Part shown: positions 27,980 to 39,228 of the stretch, one piece after another
How positions within the stretch are numbered: position 1 is the stretch's first letter
Layout of the letters: each line of letters starts with the position of its first letter
Source of the DNA: Sulfurimonas gotlandica GD1
Lineage (GTDB): Bacteria > Campylobacterota > Campylobacteria > Campylobacterales > Sulfurimonadaceae
Assembly (NCBI RefSeq): GCF_000242915.1
Contig: NZ_AFRZ01000001.1
Location: forward strand, 372,001 to 436,000
Direction: 5' to 3'
Length of the DNA: 64,000 nucleotides
Position numbers and translations under genes: made by a program
The notes under the pieces: model-generated
The model's input: only the letters and a program-made list of their open reading frames with translations
Databases searched by the model: none
What the model was told of the DNA's origin: nothing

Positions 27980-30130
27980 CTATCGATATGCATCATCAGT
28001 TCGTATGAGATGTATAACTTTTATTTTTTGCTCCATTTTAGTGCGAAGCAAGTTAATATCTGAATCTTTAGATTCAAATCCAAGCTCACAAAAGCGTGAT
28101 GATTCACTTTTGTTCTTTCCTAGTTCTATAGAGTTTATATCTATATTTAGTTTTACTAAAAAGTTTAAAAAATCTGCCAAAGTTCCTTTTCCACTATGAA
28201 GAGAAACTATTACATTATAGTTGTAAACATTTTGCTTTTCCCATCTAACAAAAAGCATAGGCTCGTTTGCATCTAGTTTTTTACTAGCAGTTTTACACAT
28301 TTTATGGTGAATATGTGCTTTGCCTTTTTCTAAAAACGCAACTATTTCATCACCTGATTTTGGATGACAGCAGTAATCAAAAACAATATCACTAACATTT
28401 AAAGTACTATATATTTCTAGGCCTCTTATGCTATATGGCTTTAACTTAAATCTATGACGAGACAAAAATCTCTTAAATCTAGAGTTCTGGCTTATCTCTA
28501 TTGTATACCTATGGATTACATCACGTAAATGTTCTATATCAGAAGGTATAGATGCTACCTTTTCACAATTGTGTTTATCAAACCAGTCTACAACTCTAGA
28601 GTGGTTTAAATTCATCGCAGTAGCTACAATGTTTACACTGGATCTGGAATCTATGTCTCTGACTCTAGCGTTACAATTTAATCTCATATTTGTTTTTGCT
28701 TTAGATGTCTTTACAGCATCTATCCAAGAACATCGTGTAACAATCGTATCTGCAACATTGATCTTAACAATATCGCCATTGTGAAGCTCACTTAAAAGTG
28801 GAGTTTTCACTTTGTTTACGAGTGCGGATTTTGCTGTATTACCAACTGCTGTATGAACAATGTAAGCAAAATCCAGAACAACTGCACCACGAGGAAGAGT
28901 AAAAGCCTCTCCTCTTGGAGAAAAAACAACTATATCTTCAGAGTAAAGATCATTTTTAATAAGAGCATAAAAATCTTCTACAGATTCATTTTGATAGCCC
29001 AAGTTATGTAACCAATCAAGCTTAATGTTGTTTCCGCCACTTTTGTATTTCCAGTGTGCAGCAACCCCTAGTTCTGCAGTTTTATGCATATCAAAAGTTC
29101 TGATTTGTACTTCAAATATTGCTGTATGATAAAAAACTGTAGTATGAATAGTCTGATATCCGTTATCTTTTGCAACTGCTATGTAATCTTTAAATCTTGA
29201 AGAGAGTGGCTGGAAATGTAAATGAATCAGACCTAAGATATTGTAACATTTTACAGGATCAGTAGTTAATATTCTTATGGCTAAAAGGTCTAAAACCTCA
29301 TCTATAGAAACACCTTTTCTCTGCATCTTTAAGTAGATAGAATAGCGGTGCTTTACACGTGAGAGTATCTCAAAATCATCTTCACAAAAACCATTTTTAG
29401 ATAAAAGTTTATGAATTGACTCTTTAAACTCTTCTAACTTCATCTCTATTGCATGGTAGTTTGTATCAAGATAGTTATCTATGTGATGTTTCTCTTCTTT
29501 AAAAAGATATGAAAAGCTCAAATCTTCTAATATGTTTTTCAAAAAAGAGATACCTAAACGGTGGGCAATAGGAGCATAAACAACAAGCGTTTCTTCAGCT
29601 ATTCTTATCTGTTTATGATCAGGAAGAGCATCAAGAGTAAGCATGTTATGAAGTCTGTCACAAAGTTTTACAACTAAAACTCTTACATCTTCAATACTTG
29701 CAAGTAGCATTTTTCTAAATGATAATGCTGATACAACAAGTCTTTCATTAGAGCTTGAAGGAATTAATTCTATATCCCTGATACTGTCAATTTTTGTCAA
29801 TCCCGCAACTAAATGAGAGACATCTAAACCAAAAAGTTCCGTAATTTTTTCAATAGAAACATCTGTATCTTCTACGACATCATGGAGAAGTGCAGCAATA
29901 GCCATAGATTCATCATTTGTAATAGATGACACTATACTTGCTACTAAAATCGGATGGATTATATAGGGTTGGCCACTCTTTCTAAACTGCTCTATATGTG
30001 CTGTTTTAGAATATTCAAGTGCTTCGCGAAGCTTATCACTTGGAGTGATCTGCGAAAAGAGGTACTCTTGTGCTGAGTCAACATCATGTATATGTTTAAC
30101 TTTCTCGATATCTACTTGACGAAGACTCAA
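27980..30130 (-). CDS. spoT: RelA/SpoT-type (p)ppGpp synthetase/hydrolase
   Basis: 716 residues. An HD hydrolase domain carries AALLHDVVEDTD near 84 and LCDRLHNMLTL. The synthetase domain has YQTIHTTVFY and EVQIRTFDMH near 330-350. TGS (VVFSPRGEAFTLPRGAVVLDFAY) and a C-terminal ACT-like domain follow. It is probably the only long Rel enzyme in this organism, as in other Campylobacterota. It follows rpoZ by 6 bases. Confidence 0.96.
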   Translation of the reverse strand: MSLRQVDIEKVKHIHDVDSAQEYLFSQITPSDKLREALEYSKTAHIEQFRKSGQPYIIHPILVASIVSSITNDESMAIAALLHDVVEDTDVSIEKITELFGLDVSHLVAGLTKIDSIRDIELIPSSSNERLVVSALSFRKMLLASIEDVRVLVVKLCDRLHNMLTLDALPDHKQIRIAEETLVVYAPIAHRLGISFLKNILEDLSFSYLFKEEKHHIDNYLDTNYHAIEMKLEEFKESIHKLLSKNGFCEDDFEILSRVKHRYSIYLKMQRKGVSIDEVLDLLAIRILTTDPVKCYNILGLIHLHFQPLSSRFKDYIAVAKDNGYQTIHTTVFYHTAIFEVQIRTFDMHKTAELGVAAHWKYKSGGNNIKLDWLHNLGYQNESVEDFYALIKNDLYSEDIVVFSPRGEAFTLPRGAVVLDFAYIVHTAVGNTAKSALVNKVKTPLLSELHNGDIVKINVADTIVTRCSWIDAVKTSKAKTNMRLNCNARVRDIDSRSSVNIVATAMNLNHSRVVDWFDKHNCEKVASIPSDIEHLRDVIHRYTIEISQNSRFKRFLSRHRFKLKPYSIRGLEIYSTLNVSDIVFDYCCHPKSGDEIVAFLEKGKAHIHHKMCKTASKKLDANEPMLFVRWEKQNVYNYNVIVSLHSGKGTLADFLNFLVKLNIDINSIELGKNKSESSRFCELGFESKDSDINLLRTKMEQKIKVIHLIRTDDAYR

Positions 30131-30136
30131 CTTAAC

Positions 30137-30358
30137 TTACTTCTCTAAATCTGCAAAACCCTTAATTTTTATAAGGCCTTGTGCAATCTCCATTAAAGCT
30201 AAATCTGCCGCTTTAATGCTTTTTGGATCAATATTTAACTTGCTAGTTGCACCATTTAAAAGTTCATCACTTCTTTTTGCTACTGCTAATGCCAACTGAT
30301 AACGATCCATATTCGGGTTTTCATCTAAAACTTTTGCTGTTAATTCTTCAACTTTCAT
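30137..30358 (-). CDS. rpoZ: RNA polymerase omega subunit
   Basis: 73 residues with the omega pattern MDRYQLALAVAKRSDELL and late KSIKAADLALMEIAQGLI. It assists assembly of RNA polymerase and, in other bacteria, the ppGpp response, which fits its place beside spoT. Confidence 0.94.
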   Translation of the reverse strand: MKVEELTAKVLDENPNMDRYQLALAVAKRSDELLNGATSKLNIDPKSIKAADLALMEIAQGLIKIKGFADLEK

Positions 30359-30381
30359 TACTTATATCCTTAATTTTATTA

Positions 30382-31101
<720 letters not shown>

Positions 31102-31182
31102 TTATATCTAAATCCGCGAATTATATTCAAAACTGTCTTTGATATTGCTTTGAGAAAATTCATCTATTTAATAATTACTAAT

Positions 31183-32451
31183 TTATACCACCATATTCTC
31201 AAATTTTTTGTCTATTTCTTTAAGTAATTCATCTATTTTACTGTTAAAACCTGCGTCTATGCTTGTTTGAATCGGTATATAAAACATACTGCTTTTTTCT
31301 AGTTTTGTATTACTGTCATCTTGGGCGATCGAAATATACCCTATTTTTCTGATGGCTGATTCGACTATGTCTTTTTTATCTTTTCCTCTAATAAATACAA
31401 ATTTATTATGTCCATAATATGCTGCAAATACTCCATTTTCATCGAAGACGTTTTTCTCATTTTTTAATACTTTTGCAATATTTTCATCAACATGATTTCT
31501 TACTTCTCTGCCATGCCATTTTGTCATTTTCTCTATATTTTCAATTCTTAGTAAATCTATTATCAACGTTCTTGAATTACTCAGACGATACTCTATTTCT
31601 GCAGTCATGGCGTAAATATTTGGCAGACCTGTCTTTACATTTATATTGATTAGTTCTTCTTCTTCAGTTATATCGGTAAAAGAGATTATATATCTGTTCT
31701 CATTAGGAACTTTTTTATGTTTTAGAAGATATACCTTTTCTACAAGGTTTATTTTCATTATAACCTTGTGCAGTTCATCTTTTTGGGCTTCTAAAAGCTC
31801 AATTAATTCAATATTACTATTTACATCTACATAGCCCTTATGTGATTCAAACAACGATGAAATATTGTGTATCTCTTGATAAAGTAGTTCTTGACTCTCA
31901 TATCCTGCCATACTTAAAAACTGCTCATTAACCTGCGTAACTACCCCATTATCTATCACTACAATTCCATGCTCAATCATGTCAACTATAGTTTTTGTTT
32001 GTAACATGTTTTTTAATATCTCTTCTTGAAGAAGTTGATTTTGCTTCTTGTTATATATATATTCACTTATCTTATATAAAACAAGTAAAAACTTTTTATT
32101 ATTAAATGGTTTTAAAACAAATTTATCAACTCCATTATCTATAAGTTCCATGAGATAATCTGGCTCGTTATATGCAGAAGTGATGATAACTTTTTGCTCT
32201 TCATTTATCTCTTTAATGGCATGAACCATCTCTATACCATTCATCTTTGGCATATTAATATCGCTGATGACAATATCATAATGACCTGTTTTATAGAGCT
32301 GTAGCCCCTCTTCACCATTATCAGCTAAAACTATAGTTGGAAAAAAACGGCCTAAAAAATCATGTATCTCATGTTGAATAGCTTTATCGTCTTCAACATA
32401 CAAAACTCTTATATCTGCTGCATACTCTTTTAGTTTACTTATAGTAATCAT
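31183..32451 (-). CDS. response regulator with PAS and degenerate GGDEF
   Basis: 422 residues. REC at about 12-130 has VEDD and acceptor Asp in ISDINMPKMNG. A PAS-like domain (TIVDMIEHGIVVIDNGVV) follows at about 150-260. A last domain at about 270-420 has the GGDEF fold pattern but YYGHNKFVF in place of the motif, so it is very probably not a cyclase. It is divergent from the three-PAS kinase, and its REC domain closely resembles that of the regulator at 35498. It has a GGAGG ribosome site. Confidence 0.87.
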   Translation of the reverse strand: MITISKLKEYAADIRVLYVEDDKAIQHEIHDFLGRFFPTIVLADNGEEGLQLYKTGHYDIVISDINMPKMNGIEMVHAIKEINEEQKVIITSAYNEPDYLMELIDNGVDKFVLKPFNNKKFLLVLYKISEYIYNKKQNQLLQEEILKNMLQTKTIVDMIEHGIVVIDNGVVTQVNEQFLSMAGYESQELLYQEIHNISSLFESHKGYVDVNSNIELIELLEAQKDELHKVIMKINLVEKVYLLKHKKVPNENRYIISFTDITEEEELININVKTGLPNIYAMTAEIEYRLSNSRTLIIDLLRIENIEKMTKWHGREVRNHVDENIAKVLKNEKNVFDENGVFAAYYGHNKFVFIRGKDKKDIVESAIRKIGYISIAQDDSNTKLEKSSMFYIPIQTSIDAGFNSKIDELLKEIDKKFENMVV

Positions 32452-32583
32452 TTTTCCTCCTATAAAATCTTTATATGCATCTTAGCATAATGAAATTTGT
32501 ACGTATATTATGTTATCATTTATAACATTTTACATTAAAATAATAATATTTGCTTATCTAGGTTACTAAGGAGGAGAATCTAC

Positions 32584-35508
32584 ATGAAAAAACTCGATAC
32601 ATCATCCCTTCGCAAAAGTGTTACCTTCTCCATAGTTATTACTATGTTTATTCTTATAGTTGTAATAGTAGCAATAACAAATTTTATTTATGAGGACAGG
32701 GATAAAGATTACGAAAGAAAGCACTCCCTTCAAGTTCATAGAAGTATAGATCAAACTATACACCATTATGTTAAAGAGTACGTATACATAAATAAACGTA
32801 TTATTCAGACAACTAAACTGGCAACACTTTTAGAAAAAAAAGATCGTGAATCAATTTACAAACTTTTAAAACCTAAGTGGGATTTAATGCGTGAAGAAGA
32901 GAGTGCTCTTAAAACCATGCATATTCATCTTAAAGACGGTCACTCTTTTTTAAGAATGCACATGCCAAACATCTACGGTGATGAACTCACTCATATAAGA
33001 CCTATAATAAAAGAGATTCATACTTCACATAAAGAGATATCTGGTTTTGAAACAGGTACACACAACTCACTCTATAGAATTATTACACCTATATTTGATA
33101 ACAAAAACGAATACATAGGTGCTTTAGAAATTGGTTTAAGCCTTAACTTCATAATAAATGAGTTAAAAGATATCAATGGTGTTGATGGACTTGTATTCAT
33201 TAAAAATGACAAATTATCCCTTCCTAAAAACATTAAGAATAAACTGTTAAATGGGTATGAGATACAATCTACTCCACATGGAAATCTCGACTTGATATAT
33301 AAATCACTAAAAACTTTAGATTTTAAAAGACAAGATGTAACTGTATCAACTGCAAATAATGACTATAAAGTGCATATTTTCTCATTAAATGATTTTGAAA
33401 ATAAACCAAAAATAAAAATTCTAATTTTTCACGATATTCTCAAATCTTTTACAGATGAAGATTACTTGTTGATTATTCAACTGTCGTTTATTTTAATATC
33501 ACTTGCTATTTTGGTATGGTTTATTTACACCAGAATTAAATCATATGAAAATCGTGTAACAGAGATTTACAGAAAACAAATTTTAAAGATTCACGAGAGT
33601 CAGCATCTACTTGCGAAATCACAAAAGATTACTCATATAGGAAGTTGGAAACTAAATATAGCCTCAAATAAACTAATCTGGTCAGATGAGATTTATAATA
33701 TCTTTGAGATAGATCCTAAAAAATTCGGTGCTACCTATGAAGATTTTTTAAATGCTATCCATCCGGATGACCGAAAGGCTGTAAACTCAAAATATTTAGA
33801 ATCTTTGGAAAACAAAACACCCTATTCTCTTGAGCATCGCCTTCTAATGAAAGACGGGCGAATAAAATTTGTAAAAGAGAGATGTGAGACTACCTTTGAT
33901 GAACTAGGTAATGCTTTAGTGTCTATTGGAACTATAGAAGACATTACTAAACAAAAAGAGCTTCAAAACGAGATAGAGTTTAACCGCGACTACCTTCAAA
34001 ACATTATAGATGCCCTTCCTAATATCGTTATCGTGACAGACGGTGAAAAGATAAAAAGAGCTAACCGTACTATGCTTAACTTTACAGGATATGAGACACT
34101 CGACGAGTTCAAAAAGGATCATGACTGCATCTGTGATTATTTCATAAAAGAAGAAAACACTCTTATGCCTTTTGTTGATGAGCTTACTTGGCTTGCTTAT
34201 ATCTTTGCAAATCCAAACCAAACACATGAAGCTTCAATGATGCGCGATGGAAAAATTCATCGCTTTATTGTTCAGGCAAAAGACTTACCCGTAAATGACT
34301 CGACTTATGAAAAAAACATTAGTGTTGTTACTTTTGCTGATGTAACGGAGATTGAAGTTATCAGGAACAAACTAAACAATAGCAATAAAGTTCTTTTGGA
34401 AAATGAAGAAAAACTAAGAGCCATAACAGACTCTGCTCTGGATGCAATTATAATGCTAGATAATGATGGTAAGTTTATATTTTGGAATCCTAAAGCTAAA
34501 GCAATACTTGGCTATGAAGAAGATGAACTCTTAGGAAAAGATTTCCACAAAATTGTTGCTCCAAAAGCCTTTCATGAAGCAGCTAAAAAAGGATATGCAA
34601 AATTTGCAAAAACTGGAGAGGGGGATGCCCTTGGCAAGATTTTGGAACTCTCAGCTATTAAAAAAGGCGGTCATGAGTTTCCTGTCTCACTTCTACTAAA
34701 TGGTGTTCAAATAGATGGGAAGTGGCACGGAGTAGGATTTATGCGTGACCTCTCTGAGACAAAAAAAATGCAGAACGAGATCAAACAAAAAGATGAGATA
34801 ATGCTAGCTCAGTCACGCCAAGCAGCAATGGGTGATATGATTAGTATGATAGCTCATCAGTGGCGTCAACCAATAACAGCCATAAGCATGGGAGCACAAA
34901 ACATGCAGCTTGATATTGAGCTAGAAGACGTTGATTATGAGAGGTTTAACGACAAACTTTCCAAGATAGTGGAGCAAACATCTTTCTTATCAAAAACTAT
35001 AGATGACTTTAGAAATTTTTTAAAACCTAACAAAAAAGCAGACATTTGTATGCTTTCAAAATTAGTAGAAGGCACTCTTGGACTTATTGGGAAAAGTCTA
35101 GAAAACAATAATATAACTCTTAATAAATCATTCAAAAATGATATTGAGTTTATTACTTACTATAGTGAAGTCATACAGGTACTGCTTAATATTATAAACA
35201 ATTCAAAAGATATCATACTTTTAAAAAATATGAGTAATGGGACTATAGATATAAGAACAGACGCAGATGAAGAAAATGTTTATATAGAGATTTGCGACAA
35301 TGCGGGTGGCATTGCCCAAGACGTACTGCCTAGGATATTTGAACCATATTACACGACAAAAGATGAAAAAGGCGGTACAGGGCTGGGTCTTTATATGTCA
35401 CAGATGATTGTAGAAAAGCATCTAAAAGGTACAATAGTTGCAGAAAATATTAATGGCGGAGCCTGTTTCAAACTATCTCTTCCAATAAAGAGCAACGATG
35501 GAAAGTAA
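32584..35508 (+). CDS. membrane sensor histidine kinase with three PAS domains
   Basis: 974 residues. TM1 is near 15-36, a periplasmic Cache-like sensor fills about 37-300 (FLRMHMPNIYGDELTHIRP and ETGTHNSLYRIITPIF), and TM2 is near 303-323. Three PAS domains follow at about 350-460, 470-595 and 610-730. The His kinase has MIAHQWRQPITAI with the phospho-His near 758, and an ATPase with FEPYYTTKDEKGGTGLGLY. There is an AAGGAGG ribosome site. The downstream regulator overlaps it by 11 bases, so it is very likely its partner; the divergent regulator is the other candidate. Confidence 0.93.
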   Translation: MKKLDTSSLRKSVTFSIVITMFILIVVIVAITNFIYEDRDKDYERKHSLQVHRSIDQTIHHYVKEYVYINKRIIQTTKLATLLEKKDRESIYKLLKPKWDLMREEESALKTMHIHLKDGHSFLRMHMPNIYGDELTHIRPIIKEIHTSHKEISGFETGTHNSLYRIITPIFDNKNEYIGALEIGLSLNFIINELKDINGVDGLVFIKNDKLSLPKNIKNKLLNGYEIQSTPHGNLDLIYKSLKTLDFKRQDVTVSTANNDYKVHIFSLNDFENKPKIKILIFHDILKSFTDEDYLLIIQLSFILISLAILVWFIYTRIKSYENRVTEIYRKQILKIHESQHLLAKSQKITHIGSWKLNIASNKLIWSDEIYNIFEIDPKKFGATYEDFLNAIHPDDRKAVNSKYLESLENKTPYSLEHRLLMKDGRIKFVKERCETTFDELGNALVSIGTIEDITKQKELQNEIEFNRDYLQNIIDALPNIVIVTDGEKIKRANRTMLNFTGYETLDEFKKDHDCICDYFIKEENTLMPFVDELTWLAYIFANPNQTHEASMMRDGKIHRFIVQAKDLPVNDSTYEKNISVVTFADVTEIEVIRNKLNNSNKVLLENEEKLRAITDSALDAIIMLDNDGKFIFWNPKAKAILGYEEDELLGKDFHKIVAPKAFHEAAKKGYAKFAKTGEGDALGKILELSAIKKGGHEFPVSLLLNGVQIDGKWHGVGFMRDLSETKKMQNEIKQKDEIMLAQSRQAAMGDMISMIAHQWRQPITAISMGAQNMQLDIELEDVDYERFNDKLSKIVEQTSFLSKTIDDFRNFLKPNKKADICMLSKLVEGTLGLIGKSLENNNITLNKSFKNDIEFITYYSEVIQVLLNIINNSKDIILLKNMSNGTIDIRTDADEENVYIEICDNAGGIAQDVLPRIFEPYYTTKDEKGGTGLGLYMSQMIVEKHLKGTIVAENINGGACFKLSLPIKSNDGK

Positions 35509-37231
35509 AATGGTTGATTTAAAAAAGCTTAAAGATTATACAAAGGATATGAGAGTTCTTTATGTAGAAGACGACTTAACAGTTCAAACAGAAATGTCCG
35601 AATTTTTAAAGAGATTCTTTCCTACGGTAGTTTTGGCAAACAATGGAAAAGAAGGCTTAGAAGCTTATAAAGAAGGTAACTATGATCTAATCATCAGTGA
35701 CATAAACATGCCTGTTATGAACGGTATAGAGATGTCTAAGACTATCTTAGGAGAGGATCAAAACCAATCAATAGTAATCATCTCTGCTTATAATGATTCA
35801 GAATACCTTTTGGATTTGATTAACTTAGGAATAGAATATTTTGTACTAAAACCAGTTGGTTTGAAGCAATTGACAAAAATAATATACAGAGTTGCCCAAG
35901 CTCACAATAATAAAAAACTTGCTCATCTCTATCATGAATCTATCAAAAAACAAAATATTGAACTAGAGAAGAGTCTTGAAGAAAAGAGCCAAATAATAAA
36001 TACTCAAATATATAGAGACTCTCTTACAGGCTTAGATAACCTATGTGCTTTTATGTACAACACAAACAATCATAAGCATCTAGAGTTTACCGTACTTATG
36101 CTCCTAGATGTAGACAACCTCCAACACATCAATGACCTTTATGGAACTAAAACCGGAAATCAGGTTCTAATCAGCTTTTCAAAACTCATAAAAGAGTTTT
36201 CAGAAGAATATTATTATGAGCTTTACCATACATCAGGTGACCAGTTCGTCCTTCTAGATCAGGTGGCTTATATAGATACTGAAAAGTATGAGATAGAGTT
36301 TGATATTTTACTAAACAGGATTAAAGAGTTCACATTTTTCATAGATGATTTTAAAAAAGAGATTAGCGTCAATGCAACTATTGGTATGTCTCTAGGATTG
36401 GAACATCCCCTAAAACATGCTGATATGGCTCTAAAAAATGCAAAAGACAACAACAAGACCTACGCTGTATACAACACTCTAATTGATACGACAAAAGAGA
36501 TGCAAGAAAAAATGGAGTGGAGACACAAGATAACAGATGCACTTGAAAACAATCGAATTGTTCCTGTATACCAGCCAATAGTTGACAGAGATGCAAATGT
36601 TATAAAATACGAATCTCTAATGCGGATTTTAGAGATAGTAGACAATCAAGAAATACTGATATCACCTGATAAGTTTTTGAAGATATCATTAGAGACAAAA
36701 CAATACAGTCTCATCTCTGCAATGATGATTTACAAAGTACTTGATTTTTTGCAAACAAATGAGCATACTATCTCTATTAATCTGACCTATTCCGACATTA
36801 CAAACAAAAGCTTTATGGAGAGCCTTTATAAAAGGATCTCAAAAGAAAACTTAGGGAATAGACTTATAGTTGAGATTACTGAAAATGAAAGTGTACAAGA
36901 CTATAAACTTCTAAAAAAAAGTATTGAAAGATTTCGTAGTCTAGGCGTTAAAATCGCCATTGATGACTTTGGAAGCGGCTATTCTAACTTTAGTCAGATT
37001 TTAGAGATTCACCCTGAGTATATAAAAATAGACGGAACTCTAATTGAAAATATAGACATTGATTCACACGCTTTTATCTTAACAAAAGCGATAGTTACAT
37101 TTTTTAATGAACTTGGGATAAAGGTGATAGCAGAATATGTACACAGTGAAAAGATTCACGAAATACTGCAGGAGTTTAATATAGATGAATTTCAAGGCTA
37201 CTATTTCTCTGAACCACTCAGAGAAATATAA
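35498..37231 (+). CDS. response regulator with degenerate GGDEF and EAL
   Basis: 577 residues. REC at about 15-135 has VEDD and acceptor Asp in ISDINMPVMNG. A coiled linker, a GGDEF-fold domain with TSGDQF in place of the motif, and an EAL domain from about 345 with YESLMRI, DDFGSGYSNF and EFQGYYFSEP follow. The EAL motif is replaced by ESL, but other metal-site blocks remain, so phosphodiesterase activity is possible. It overlaps the kinase gene, so the pair is probably one two-component system controlling c-di-GMP. A second ATG (MVDLKKL) is 12 bases further in. Confidence 0.9.
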   Translation: MESKMVDLKKLKDYTKDMRVLYVEDDLTVQTEMSEFLKRFFPTVVLANNGKEGLEAYKEGNYDLIISDINMPVMNGIEMSKTILGEDQNQSIVIISAYNDSEYLLDLINLGIEYFVLKPVGLKQLTKIIYRVAQAHNNKKLAHLYHESIKKQNIELEKSLEEKSQIINTQIYRDSLTGLDNLCAFMYNTNNHKHLEFTVLMLLDVDNLQHINDLYGTKTGNQVLISFSKLIKEFSEEYYYELYHTSGDQFVLLDQVAYIDTEKYEIEFDILLNRIKEFTFFIDDFKKEISVNATIGMSLGLEHPLKHADMALKNAKDNNKTYAVYNTLIDTTKEMQEKMEWRHKITDALENNRIVPVYQPIVDRDANVIKYESLMRILEIVDNQEILISPDKFLKISLETKQYSLISAMMIYKVLDFLQTNEHTISINLTYSDITNKSFMESLYKRISKENLGNRLIVEITENESVQDYKLLKKSIERFRSLGVKIAIDDFGSGYSNFSQILEIHPEYIKIDGTLIENIDIDSHAFILTKAIVTFFNELGIKVIAEYVHSEKIHEILQEFNIDEFQGYYFSEPLREI

Positions 37232-37237
37232 TTTCCT

Positions 37238-39151
37238 TTAACTCTCATATATTGAGATAAATGAAGATATCTCAGAAAAAACAACTGCTCTGTTTTGCTC
37301 TTTTTCATCTAAGATCTTTTCTAGCATCAAAGCTATATTCTCATCCATATTCTCAACCAGTGTTCTTATATTTTCAAGTTTTTCATTTTTAAGAACATTT
37401 GTAAATCTATCATAAGCCGAATATGCTTCTCTTTTTGTAAGAGCATAAAAAAGTCTACGACCTATCTCAAATAGTTCAAACTCTTCATTTTTACCGGTAT
37501 ATGTCTTATCGTTAAAACCAAAATCTATATCTATTCCTTTATCTCTTAGATAAGCTCCTAACTTCATCATAAAACCGATAGATGCAGGAGTATATTGTTT
37601 TAAGACTCTAGTGTGAAACTGCTCAAAATTTTCATCTGCTTTCTTGTGTTTTTTATACTCTAGCATCAAAGTCTCAACATAGAAGTGTGCGTACTTCAAA
37701 GGAGTAGATTTAAGCACTGTATATCCTTCTACTCCCTCACTCACAAGCTGTCCGCCTAAAGATATGTTCACACCGCCGACAGCTTCACCATCTACCTTTG
37801 TTTTACATCCTTCAAATCCTATATCTCCAAGACCATGGATGCCACAACCTTTAACACAGGCAGACCAGTACATTCTAACTCTACCTTTTTCAAGAGGTAC
37901 TTTCTCATCCAAATATGTAGCCATATTGATAGCATCATTTTTATTCTCAATTACACCAAATGGACAGTGCTGGGTTCCTGCACAAGCTATAAGGTGGTTA
38001 AAGTATGGAGAATTTACACTTTTGTATTTTTCAAAGAACTCTTCGCTCAGTAGAGTATTAACATCTTTGACACCTAAGATATATAGACTCTGTTCCATAT
38101 CAAAACGTATCTCTTTATTTCCGTAAGTCTCACTAAGGTTCGCAACCTCTATCATTCCACTACCTGTAAAAACACCTGAAGGCACGACAACATGAACTGC
38201 AAAAGAGCCATCACGAAGTTGAACTTTCCCCTGATCTGGATCATTGAAATCCATCTTTGTCATAGTCTCACCGGCTCTTGCAAAATCAATTCCAGCATTT
38301 TCACGGATAGCACTTGATATCTCGTCCATTCCCACTACATCTATAAGAAAGTGAAGTCTGTTTTTGTTTCTGTTATCTCTAAAACCAAATCTTTTAAATA
38401 AATCAGTAATTGACTCAAAAGCTTTAACTACCTCATCCTCATTTGCTAAAAATATATCTGCACTCTTTGCAATCTTACCGACCTTTCCGCCAAGGTACAT
38501 GTTATAACCGTAACAACCATCCTTTTGAGCCAGTACAAAACAGCAGTCATGTCCAAAAACATTACATCTGTTTGATAGTGAACCAGTTATAGAAGTATTG
38601 AACTTTCTAGGTAGAGTTGATATCCACTCAGGAGAATATAGAAAAGTCTTTTGAAGTTTTAAAAGCAGCTCATAAGATGGCAGAACATTGTCAAACCCTA
38701 GAGCATCCAGTGGATCTGTCATGATATTTCTAAAGTTATCAACTCCTGTCTGGTAAGAATCAATTCCAACATTTTTAAGTCTTTGAAGTATTGTTGGGAT
38801 ATCTTTAATGTCCAGATATCTAAGCTCACATTGGCTTCTTGTAGTAAGGTCTATATAGTCTTGTCCGTAAGCAAGCGCACACTCACCAATCTCTCTTGCT
38901 TGAGTTGAGTTTAAATATCCTCCGGGAATACGAAGCTTTATCATAAACATCTGGGGTGTAGCTGGTCTGTCATAGATGCCAAAACACTTTAAAAAGTATT
39001 TTTTGTCTTCATCTGGAATAGAATCATAACCATTTTTTGCATACTCCCCAAGCTTGTCAAAAGCATCTTGAGGATTTTTAAGTTCTTTAACTTCTTCAAT
39101 TTTATTTAGTTTTTTACTTCTAGCTTCATAAGCTTTTTGAAGAGAATCCAT
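37238..39151 (-). CDS. nirA: siroheme nitrite (or sulfite) reductase, assimilatory
   Basis: 637 residues. It has the siroheme/4Fe-4S cysteine pairs CAGTQHC near 389 and CVKGC near 431. Ferredoxin-type half-domain repeats and PGGYLNSTQAREIGE near 75 fit NirA/sulfite reductase hemoprotein. The typical protein has about 510-570 residues; the last 90 or so residues here (YDRFTNVLKNEKLENI onward) look like a helical extension. It reduces nitrite to ammonium by six electrons. Its neighbour is nitrate reductase, which favours nitrite over sulfite. Confidence 0.88.
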   Translation of the reverse strand: MDSLQKAYEARSKKLNKIEEVKELKNPQDAFDKLGEYAKNGYDSIPDEDKKYFLKCFGIYDRPATPQMFMIKLRIPGGYLNSTQAREIGECALAYGQDYIDLTTRSQCELRYLDIKDIPTILQRLKNVGIDSYQTGVDNFRNIMTDPLDALGFDNVLPSYELLLKLQKTFLYSPEWISTLPRKFNTSITGSLSNRCNVFGHDCCFVLAQKDGCYGYNMYLGGKVGKIAKSADIFLANEDEVVKAFESITDLFKRFGFRDNRNKNRLHFLIDVVGMDEISSAIRENAGIDFARAGETMTKMDFNDPDQGKVQLRDGSFAVHVVVPSGVFTGSGMIEVANLSETYGNKEIRFDMEQSLYILGVKDVNTLLSEEFFEKYKSVNSPYFNHLIACAGTQHCPFGVIENKNDAINMATYLDEKVPLEKGRVRMYWSACVKGCGIHGLGDIGFEGCKTKVDGEAVGGVNISLGGQLVSEGVEGYTVLKSTPLKYAHFYVETLMLEYKKHKKADENFEQFHTRVLKQYTPASIGFMMKLGAYLRDKGIDIDFGFNDKTYTGKNEEFELFEIGRRLFYALTKREAYSAYDRFTNVLKNEKLENIRTLVENMDENIALMLEKILDEKEQNRAVVFSEISSFISIYES

Positions 39152-39228
39152 ATTAAAGCTCCAATATTATTTATATACATAATATTAGCTACTTATTAAA
39201 CACTACTATACAGTTTTATGATTAGTTT

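Noticed and set aside
37764-38126. Plus-strand frames inside nirA and nasA (for example near 37764, 39283 and 39569)
   Set aside because: They lie antisense within strongly conserved genes and carry no recognisable domain or ribosome site.
37238-39151. Dissimilatory sulfite reductase
   Set aside because: The Cys pattern and fold are those of the assimilatory one-chain enzyme, and nitrate reductase lies next to it.
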